Of a stretch of 64,000 nucleotides of DNA, positions 16,445 through 22,303 are shown one piece after another; the first letter of the stretch is position 1, and every line of letters begins with the position of its first letter. The DNA lies in the NCBI GenBank assembly GCA_965119745.1, contig OZ221973.1, forward strand, positions 1,736,001 to 1,800,000, in the 5' to 3' direction. The stretch is from CAJFUR01 sp904420575 (GTDB taxonomy: Bacteria > Actinomycetota > Coriobacteriia > Coriobacteriales > Eggerthellaceae). The notes beneath the pieces were generated by a model that had not been told where the DNA came from, did not search any database, and saw only the letters and a program-made list of their open reading frames with translations. Position numbers and translations under genes: made by a program.

Positions 16445-17074
16445 ATGATGGATTCCAGAACCGTTCTGCTGGAGCTGGCGTACGGCTCGCCAGCGAACGT
16501 GGATCGCGACGTCGACCTGTTCGAAGGGTTCTACCTCGCTCATTGCGCGGAGGAAGCGCTCGCGCGTATGGTGCAGCGGAAGAAGAGGCGCTCGCTTGCG
16601 CTTGGGGCGTGCCTGTGCGTGGCCGCCTGTCTGCTGGCCGTTCCTATGGCGATGAACCCGTCCTCGATATTCGCCGTGATCCTGCTGCTCATGGGTGGCG
16701 GCCTGCTGGTGGCGGGCGCACTGTTCCTGTGGCGGGCGGCCCAGGCGCGGGCCTATTGCGGGCGTCGCTTCCGCAAGCTGATGGATGCCGAGTTCGCAGG
16801 GACGCGGTCGGTCACGAAGCGCGTTTTCGACGTGCGCTTCACCGAAGAGGGCATGACGGTCTCGTTCGGCACGAAAACCGCCGTGAAGCAGACGCGGTCC
16901 AAGGCCTATGCGGACATCTCGGCCGTGTATGCGACCGACGAGTTGGTGTTCGTGAAGGGATTGACCTGGATGTCCCGCTTCCAGCTGGGCGACGAGCCGT
17001 TCGACGAAGTCTGCCGCCTGCTCGAGAAGGAGTGTCCCGGCCGTTTCGTGCTGCTGGAAGCCGCGCGGCCCTGA
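16445..17074 (+). CDS. YcxB-like membrane protein
   Basis: 209 residues: a soluble N-terminus (1-45), two adjacent membrane helices (about 50-95), then a C-terminal domain with the pattern FDVRFTEEGMTVSFGTKT, followed by a strand pair and FVKG, similar to the YcxB-like C-terminal domain (Pfam family). Function unknown. The start ATG at 16445 has AAGGAGG before it; a second ATG follows directly at 16448. The upstream open frame to 16313 is repeat DNA. It stands alone between a terminator and a repeat locus. Confidence 0.65.
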   Translation: MMDSRTVLLELAYGSPANVDRDVDLFEGFYLAHCAEEALARMVQRKKRRSLALGACLCVAACLLAVPMAMNPSSIFAVILLLMGGGLLVAGALFLWRAAQARAYCGRRFRKLMDAEFAGTRSVTKRVFDVRFTEEGMTVSFGTKTAVKQTRSKAYADISAVYATDELVFVKGLTWMSRFQLGDEPFDEVCRLLEKECPGRFVLLEAARP

Positions 17075-17113
17075 AAGCGGGTACGTGCATGGCTTGCCGA
17101 AGGCTTTCCGGGT

Positions 17114-17271
17114 GGTTGCGTCTTTCCGGCGGCAAGGATGCTGCTGCGTCTTTCCGGGTGGCAAGGCTGCAGGTGCGTCTCGCCAGGGGCGGCAAGGCCT
17201 GCCGCTGCTTCTTTCCGGGTGGCAAGGATGACCGTTATGGTTGCGAAATGGCAAGGCTGACCGTTATGGCA
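17114..17271 (+). repeat. Dispersed repeat locus B, forward copies
   Basis: Units of TCTTTCCGGGTGGCAAGG recur at about 17109, 17150 and 17211 and lead into GGCAAGGATGACCGTTATGG (17221-17240) and a copy at 17248-17271 identical to the 24-nt unit at 5034-5057. This occupies most of the gap after the YcxB-like gene. Confidence 0.85.
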
Positions 17272-17364
17272 CGCCGAAGGGAGTCTTTTTGTAGGTCGGA
17301 AGTTCGTCGCCTGGGGTTTTCTATCGCTTCGAGTCGATTTTGAACCGCGAAGCCGCCGAAACCG

Positions 17365-17472
17365 TGCCACAACGGTCAGCCTTGCCAAAAACAGACCACA
17401 GCGGTAAGCCTTGCCATATCACGCCACAACGGCCAACCTTGCCATATCACGCCACAACGGTCAGCCTTGCCA
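17365..17472 (-). repeat. Dispersed repeat locus B, inverted copies
   Basis: Four inverted copies of the 24-nt unit, around 17365, 17395, 17422 and 17450, spaced about 28-30 nt; the last two lie in a tandem containing CACGCCACAACGG. Together with the forward copies they form a facing arrangement like that at 5034-5279. Confidence 0.85.
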
Positions 17473-17523
17473 AGCCTCCGCGCCTTCTTCGCATGCCATC
17501 CGCAGGTATGGAATGGAGGAAGG

Positions 17524-17976
17524 CTACTCCTGCCCTGCGTCGGGGATAGCCTCGGGATGGGCCTCGTGGTGCTCCAACATAGCTCTGAGTTCTTCGGAGG
17601 TGTGGACGCCCAGCTTTTTGAAGATGGAGTACTTGTGCGCCTTGGCCGTGGAGGGCGAGATGCCCAAGGCGTTGGCGATGTAGGTGGGGTTGCGCTCGTT
17701 GGCCAGGTAGCGCAGGATGTGGCTCTCGCGTTCGGTCAGGCCGAACTCCTGCTCGATGGCGAGGATGGCTTTCTTGCGCCGTCCGGGCGCGTTGCCTCCG
17801 ATGATGTCGTACAAGGGCGTGCCGGAGCGGGTGTACTCGATGTCGTCCAGGGCGTCGATGAGGTCGACCAGCAGGCGACCCATCTGCTGTTTGGTCTCGG
17901 TCGCGGCCAGGTAGCCCGGAATGGCATTGTACAGCAGGGCGGCGGCTTCCAGCACTTTCGATTCGCTTTCTTTCAT
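17524..17976 (-). CDS. Soluble LuxR-family regulator lacking a membrane domain
   Basis: 150 residues. The C-terminal half (about 80-140) is a LuxR/GerE helix-turn-helix: LTERESHILRYLANERNPTY, then PSTAKAHKYSIFKKLGVHTS. The N-terminal 75 residues are helical and soluble, unlike the membrane LuxR proteins at 5601 and 42337. ATG at 17976 with AAGGAG 12 nt before; a TTG at 17997 is an alternative. It lies beyond the end of the minus-strand molybdoenzyme unit 21117-18441 in the same direction, but has its own promoter. It may be a truncated relic or an independent regulator. Confidence 0.82.
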   Translation of the reverse strand: MKESESKVLEAAALLYNAIPGYLAATETKQQMGRLLVDLIDALDDIEYTRSGTPLYDIIGGNAPGRRKKAILAIEQEFGLTERESHILRYLANERNPTYIANALGISPSTAKAHKYSIFKKLGVHTSEELRAMLEHHEAHPEAIPDAGQE

Positions 17977-18014
17977 GGCGGTCAGGCTCTCCTTCAAGAC
18001 TAATACTGTTGAGT

Positions 18015-18045
18015 ATTATAGAGGGAAACCCGCGCGTTTGTCCAA
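18015..18045 (-). promoter_or_regulatory. Promoter for the soluble LuxR gene
   Basis: On the minus strand, a perfect -10 TATAAT (18015-18020) is preceded by TTGGAC (18040-18045) at 19 nt, or TGGACA at 18 nt. The gene's start is 38 nt downstream. Confidence 0.6.
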
Positions 18046-18132
18046 AGAAGTTCTCCCTTTTCAACAAAACTTGGCCGACGGGTGGCCTAGGTAAACAAGC
18101 AGCAGGTCAGCGAAGGAGAGGAAGGGCGGGGA

Positions 18133-18158
18133 AAGCGCCTCCTGATGGGGAGGCGCTT
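18133..18158. terminator. 10-bp hairpin
   Basis: AAGCGCCTCC (18133-18142) pairs perfectly with GGAGGCGCTT (18149-18158), loop TGATGG. On the minus strand the stem is followed by TTC. It could end transcription arriving from the 4Fe-4S gene at 18441. The 18160-18380 stretch between holds no supported gene; part of it (18335-18375) reads as a Pro/Ala-rich peptide on the plus strand, like the zinc-ribbon tails. Confidence 0.4.
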
Positions 18159-18384
18159 CGTCGAAGGGTCCTTGATCTGATCGATGGAGAATTAGGCTCG
18201 GGCGAGGCATGCCGCCCGGGCGTGCCGGAGGGCGCGCGGCCGACGCCGCGCTGCCCGGGGGGGGCGAAGCTGGTGGGCGACGCTGCCGGAAGCCAGGGCT
18301 GGAGGTGACGGGCAAGCCGTGACGGCCTCGGCCGAAGCGCCAGCAAAGCCGCCCCAGCACGCCGGAGCACCAGCGCTGCCTGGA

Positions 18385-18421
18385 GTGGCCGGCGGCCGGC
18401 ACCGGGCCGGCTGCCGGCCAC
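18385..18421 (-). terminator. GC hairpin terminator of the 21117-18441 operon
   Basis: GTGGCCGGCGGCCGG (18385-18399) and CCGGCTGCCGGCCAC (18407-18421) form a 15-bp stem with one G-U type pair and a 7-nt loop, 19 nt beyond the stop codon of the minus-strand 4Fe-4S gene. Confidence 0.65.
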
Positions 18422-18440
18422 GCGGCTTGCGTCCGTGGGC

Positions 18441-18773
18441 CTACGGGATGTAGCAGGTGACCTTCTTGCCGTGCGCGGCCATGGCGGCAGAAAGCCCCTC
18501 CACGGGCACGAGCTCCATGCATTGCGCCAGGCAGTGGTGGACGCACGCGGGCTTCTTGCCCTGCGCCACCCGATCCTCGCACAGGTCGCACAGGTCGGAA
18601 GGCACCGGGACGTAGTCCCACAGCCATTCGCCGCGCATCTTCACGGGGCCCATCTGGCTCAGCTTGATGCCCCACTCGTCAAGCGGGATGTCGTGCTCCT
18701 TGCGGCACGAGACTTCGCACACGTGGCAGCCGGTGCAGTACTTGTAGTCGATCAACAAAGCGTATTCGCCCAT
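18441..18773 (-). CDS. 4Fe-4S dicluster electron transfer subunit
   Basis: 110 residues, start MGEYALLIDYKYCTGCHVC, with AGGAGG 7 nt before the ATG. Ligands CTGCHVCEVSC and CDLCEDRVAQGKKPACVHHC for two [4Fe-4S] clusters. It begins one base after the stop codon of the catalytic gene, so the two are coupled. It is more like the long-form partner at 1584 and the one at 56081 (DYxYCTGC...KEEH/KEHD) than the 116-residue forms. Confidence 0.93.
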   Translation of the reverse strand: MGEYALLIDYKYCTGCHVCEVSCRKEHDIPLDEWGIKLSQMGPVKMRGEWLWDYVPVPSDLCDLCEDRVAQGKKPACVHHCLAQCMELVPVEGLSAAMAAHGKKVTCYIP

Positions 18774-18774
18774 G

Positions 18775-21117
18775 TCAGGCCTCCTGTCCGGTCGCGACGG
18801 CTTCGGCGACGAAGCTCGACGGGTCGGTTCCGATGGCGCCCTCCGGGCTGTCGGGGTCCAGCGTGCCGAGCGCGTCAAGGCCGTCGACCTTGTATATCTT
18901 GCAAAGCACGTTCTTGAACGGCGCGCCGAAACCGATGCGCCCGATGGCGTAGTGCGGGACGAGGCTGTTGATGTTGGACTTCCACACGCCGTTCAGGTTG
19001 GGCGTCTCCGCGTCCTGCTCGGGATACCACCAGCCGTGCTGCGCGTGGATGACGCGCGGGTCGACGGTGGGGGTCACCTGCGCCTTCTCGATGGCTTTGC
19101 CCAGCGGGTTCTCGATGCACACCCAGTCGCCGTCTTCTATGCCGTAACGAGCCGCCGTTTCGGGGTTGATCTGCACCAGCGGGTTGGGCATGATCGCACG
19201 CAGCGACGCCACCTGGCGATGCTCGGAATGGAACGACGTGGTCTCGCGGCCGCCCGTGGTCATGATAAGCGGGTATTCCTCGGCCAGGTCGGGGCGGCTG
19301 TAAGGGGTGAGCGCGTTTTCCTCGAAGTAGGGCAGCGGGTCCTCGCCCCAGTCCTCGTACAGACTCGAGCACAGCTCCACCAGGCCGGTGGGGGTGTTGA
19401 AGCCCGGCTCGCCGTCGGGGCGCAGCAGGCCTTTCTCGTACTTGCGGTACTCGAAGTCCATCTGTAGCCAGCCCTGGTCCTGCAGGTCCTCGAACGTCAT
19501 GTCGACGCCGCCGTTGTGCAGCTGCTCGGTGAAGAAGTCGGCCACGTTGTCCCACGGCCACGCCTTCGGGTTGAGGCGCTTGCCCACCAGGAAGTCGATT
19601 TCCAGGTCAGAGTGGCAGTCGCCCACTTCCACGCACTTGTTCATGGCCATGACCATGTGGGTGTTCCGGCCGAAGTGGGGCAGCACCATGCCGTCGTGTT
19701 CGGCGAACGTCGTCACCGGCAGGAACAGGTCGCACAGGCCCATGGCCGTGGGCGTCATGAACACGTCCTGCACGACGTTGAATTCCATCTTCTGCAAGGC
19801 CTTGTACCAGCGCTTGCCCTGGGCGTTGGTGGTGTTGGCGATGCCGTTGGTGGCGTAGAACCAGGCCATCTTCAGCGGATAGGGCTGGTCGGTCTCCAGC
19901 GTGTTCAGGATCTCGTCGGGGTGCGCGATGAGGTGCGCGGCGCGGAAGCCCTTGTACTTCGGGTTGGTGATCTGCTTCTCCAGCATGCCGGGAGGCAGCT
20001 GCTGGGCGCATTCGTAGCGCCACTTGCCCATGAACGAGGCGGGCACGGCCAGCGTCACACCGCCCGGCACGTCCAGGTCTCCCAGAATGGCGGCCAGGAT
20101 GAGCACGCAGTGGCCGGCCTGCACGCCGTTGGCGTTCGTGTCGATGGCAAGGCCCCACATGAACGACGAGGGATGGCTGGTTGCCACCGCGCGCGTGGCG
20201 GCCGCGATGGTCTCGGCAGGCACCCAGGTGATCTCCTCCACCTTGTCCAGCGGGTACTCGGCCGCACGCTCCTTGAGCTCGTCAAAGCCGTAGCACCAGT
20301 TCTCCACGAAGTCGTGGTCGTACAGGTCTTCCTGGATGACGAGGTTGATCATGCCCAGGCCCAGCGCGGCGTCGGTGCCGGGGCGCAGCTGCAGGTGGTA
20401 GTCCGCATGGGCGGCCATCCAGGTGACGCGGGGATCGACGACGATGTACTTGGAGCCGCGCTTCATGAGGTCGATGAGCGTGTGGCCGAAGAAGCCGTCG
20501 GGGTTGGAGAACAGCGGGTCCTTGCCCCACAGCACGATGTACTTCGGCACCTCGTAGCGCGGGTCGTCGAAGCGGTCGGGGAAGAAGGCGGCGTAGTCCA
20601 GCTCGGGATAGCCGGCGCCCAGGATGAAGTCGGCCACCGAGCAGCGCGGGCCGTAGCAGCTGTCGCCCGACATGGGGAAGCAGGAGTTCGGCGTGCCGAG
20701 TGCTGCATAGGCCAGCGGCGTCTTGTAGAGCGTGGCTTCGCGGCCCGTCCCTTGGAACGCCACGATGGACTCCGCGCCCCAGTTCTGCTTGACGTAGTTC
20801 ACGCGCTCTTCGATGATGTCGAGCGCTTCGTCCCAGGTGATCTCTTCCCAGGCGTCCTTGCCGCGGTCCTTCGGGTCGCGCTTCAAGGGGTGCAGCACGC
20901 GCTTTTCGTTGTACATGTACTCCGGCAGCGTCAGGCAGCGCACGCACAGGCGACCCTGCGTGATGGGATGGTCGGCGTCGCCTTCGACGTCCACCACCTT
21001 GCCGTCCTTCACGGTCAGGTACATGCCGCATCCCACCGGATGGTCTCCCGGCGGCGACCAGGCGCACGTGCGGCATTTGACGACGCCGTCACCACAATCG
21101 ATCATTCTTTCCGACAT
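18775..21117 (-). CDS. Molybdopterin oxidoreductase with altered FeS motif
   Basis: 780 residues. Family landmarks: GTGREATLYKTP, GDSCYGPRC, VLWGKDPLFSNPDGFFGH, LRPGTD, WGLAIDTN, HAQHGWWYPEQ. The FeS site is unusual: the Cys that the other enzymes have in PPGCHP is Asp here (PPGDHP, residue 25), and Cys15 and Cys18 (KCRTCAW) appear upstream instead, giving C15-x2-C18-x11-C30-x27-C58-x2-C61. Cytoplasmic. The promoter side holds a 26-bp hairpin and a zinc-ribbon gene in the same direction. Substrate unknown. Confidence 0.93.
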   Translation of the reverse strand: MSERMIDCGDGVVKCRTCAWSPPGDHPVGCGMYLTVKDGKVVDVEGDADHPITQGRLCVRCLTLPEYMYNEKRVLHPLKRDPKDRGKDAWEEITWDEALDIIEERVNYVKQNWGAESIVAFQGTGREATLYKTPLAYAALGTPNSCFPMSGDSCYGPRCSVADFILGAGYPELDYAAFFPDRFDDPRYEVPKYIVLWGKDPLFSNPDGFFGHTLIDLMKRGSKYIVVDPRVTWMAAHADYHLQLRPGTDAALGLGMINLVIQEDLYDHDFVENWCYGFDELKERAAEYPLDKVEEITWVPAETIAAATRAVATSHPSSFMWGLAIDTNANGVQAGHCVLILAAILGDLDVPGGVTLAVPASFMGKWRYECAQQLPPGMLEKQITNPKYKGFRAAHLIAHPDEILNTLETDQPYPLKMAWFYATNGIANTTNAQGKRWYKALQKMEFNVVQDVFMTPTAMGLCDLFLPVTTFAEHDGMVLPHFGRNTHMVMAMNKCVEVGDCHSDLEIDFLVGKRLNPKAWPWDNVADFFTEQLHNGGVDMTFEDLQDQGWLQMDFEYRKYEKGLLRPDGEPGFNTPTGLVELCSSLYEDWGEDPLPYFEENALTPYSRPDLAEEYPLIMTTGGRETTSFHSEHRQVASLRAIMPNPLVQINPETAARYGIEDGDWVCIENPLGKAIEKAQVTPTVDPRVIHAQHGWWYPEQDAETPNLNGVWKSNINSLVPHYAIGRIGFGAPFKNVLCKIYKVDGLDALGTLDPDSPEGAIGTDPSSFVAEAVATGQEA

Positions 21118-21164
21118 AACCTCTCCTCTCGTCCTCTCTCGTCCGATCCTGTTTATGGCTCTCT

Positions 21165-21230
21165 CGCCTGTCGGCTGGTTGGGCGCCTCCTTTCAGGGGG
21201 GAGCGGAGGCGCCCAACCAGCCGACAGGCG
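21165..21230. promoter_or_regulatory. Very long perfect hairpin between zinc-ribbon gene and molybdoenzyme
   Basis: A 26-bp perfect stem (21165-21190 with 21205-21230) closes a 14-nt loop; the core is CGGCTGGTTGGGCGCCTCC and its complement. On the minus strand it lies 34 nt after the zinc-ribbon stop and 48 nt before the molybdoenzyme start. No U-tract follows. A terminator/attenuator or an mRNA-processing and stability element are both possible. Confidence 0.75.
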
Positions 21231-21264
21231 GTGGTGCCGGGAAGGCGCCGTGCGCTGCGGCCGG

Positions 21265-21576
21265 CTAGTCGGCCGCAGGCTTGTCGGCGGGCGCGTCAGG
21301 CGCAGGCGCGGATGCGGCGGGTGCCGAAGGGGCCTTCGGCGCGGCAGGCACGCCAGGGGCCTTCGGCGCGGCCGCGGCAGGAGCGCCAGGGGCCTTCGGC
21401 GCGGCCGCGGCAGGAGCGCCAGGAGCCGCAGGCTGCGGCACGTCGTCTATCCCGTCGGTCGGGGTCTTGCAGAAGGGGCATTTCGTGGGAAGCTGGCCTG
21501 CGACGCGATTGATGCGTTTTCCGCACGACGGGCAAACGACCGGGGGCAGTTCGGTCTCGGCTGGTCTGAAACACAT
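21265..21576 (-). CDS. MCFRPA-type zinc-ribbon protein with Ala/Pro-rich tail
   Basis: 103 residues: MCFRPAETELPPVVCPSCGK, then CPFC, i.e. one zinc ribbon within residues 14-40, followed by about 55 residues of APGAPAAAAPKAP repeats. The ATG at 21576 has GAAAGGTG before it; the open frame to 21621 lacks family similarity. It is divergent from its paralogue at 21934 across the AT-rich island and is upstream of, and co-directional with, the molybdoenzyme at 21117. Function unknown. Confidence 0.72.
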   Translation of the reverse strand: MCFRPAETELPPVVCPSCGKRINRVAGQLPTKCPFCKTPTDGIDDVPQPAAPGAPAAAAPKAPGAPAAAAPKAPGVPAAPKAPSAPAASAPAPDAPADKPAAD

Positions 21577-21933
21577 GGCGGCACCTTTCTCGCTGGGTTT
21601 GTCGTTGCGTGATCGAAACATACCTATAAGTACTACGATATGAACTTCGTTGAATCCAAAATAATACTATTTAGAACTAATTGATAGTACCAAATAGGAT
21701 TATCTATTATACTATTTTGAATATAGTTGATATAAACTAATAGTGATCTAAGCATTAGAATATTAGCTTTTCATCAGGTACAATAATGTTCATAATCAAG
21801 AAATTCACGTTACATTATATACAAAATAGAATAAATAAACCTCTTGTTAAGTCATACTAAAAGGTATTATTTTGATCTTGCAAGATAGAACGATTCAGTC
21901 TAGTACCAAAAGGATTATTTTAGGAGTTGTGCC
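21577..21933. promoter_or_regulatory. AT-rich divergent control region
   Basis: About 310 nt (21620-21930) of strikingly AT-rich DNA in a GC-rich window, with no gene. It separates two divergent MCFRPA genes. A motif recurs: TAGTACCAAATAGGATTAT (21685-21703), TAGTACCAAAAGGATTATTT (21901-21920), and a looser CATACTAAAAGGTATTATTT (21854-21873). The last two lie just before the ribosome site TAGGAG of the 21934 gene. It is probably a double promoter with repeated operator sites. Confidence 0.65.
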
Positions 21934-22206
21934 ATGTGCTTCAGACCAGCAGCCGTTTCCCTGACCAACACGTGCCCGCAGTGCGGAGCCGAATGCGCGC
22001 TCGACCTCGAGACGTGTCCCGAGTGCGGCGAAAAACTCCCTGACGTGCCCTCCATGCCCGGCGCTCCCGGCGCCCCGGGCATGCCGTCGGCCCCGGGCAT
22101 GCCGTCGGCCCCAGGCATGCCGTCCGCGCCCGGCGCGCCTGCGGCCCCGAAGGCCCCCGGCGCCCCCGCCGCGCCGCAGGCCCCGGATGGTGCCGCGCGT
22201 CCCTAG
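21934..22206 (+). CDS. MCFRPA-type zinc-ribbon protein with collagen-like tail
   Basis: 90 residues: MCFRPAAVSLTNTCPQCG, then CPECG (one zinc ribbon), then SMPGAPGAPGMPSAPGMPSA-type triplets and an APKAPGAPAAP end. TAGGAG lies 7 nt before the ATG. The molybdoenzyme at 22304 follows after a hairpin. The N-terminus is nearly the same as in the proteins at 2939 and 21576, while the tails differ in repeat content, so the head is what is conserved. Confidence 0.72.
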   Translation: MCFRPAAVSLTNTCPQCGAECALDLETCPECGEKLPDVPSMPGAPGAPGMPSAPGMPSAPGMPSAPGAPAAPKAPGAPAAPQAPDGAARP

Positions 22207-22215
22207 GAAAGCTCT

Positions 22216-22246
22216 CGGCGTCGCGCTGCCTGGTGCCGCGACGCCG
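22216..22246. promoter_or_regulatory. Hairpin between zinc-ribbon gene and molybdoenzyme
   Basis: CGGCGTCGCG (22216-22225) pairs perfectly with CGCGACGCCG (22237-22246), 11-nt loop, nine bases after the zinc-ribbon stop and 57 nt before the next start. No U-tract; attenuator, terminator or stability element. Confidence 0.6.
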
Positions 22247-22303
22247 GTTGCCTTGAAGTTCGCAGCAATGACCGAAGACGAGCATGAGAGACAAGGAGGA
22301 GGA

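Noticed and set aside
13150..16446. A 1098-codon minus-strand frame
   Set aside because: Antisense shadow of the 13261 enzyme and 15796 subunit, with no coherent protein features.
18009..18308. A 99-codon plus-strand frame downstream of the LuxR promoter
   Set aside because: No ribosome site or domain; it is Gly/Arg/Pro-rich, at best a relic of a zinc-ribbon tail.
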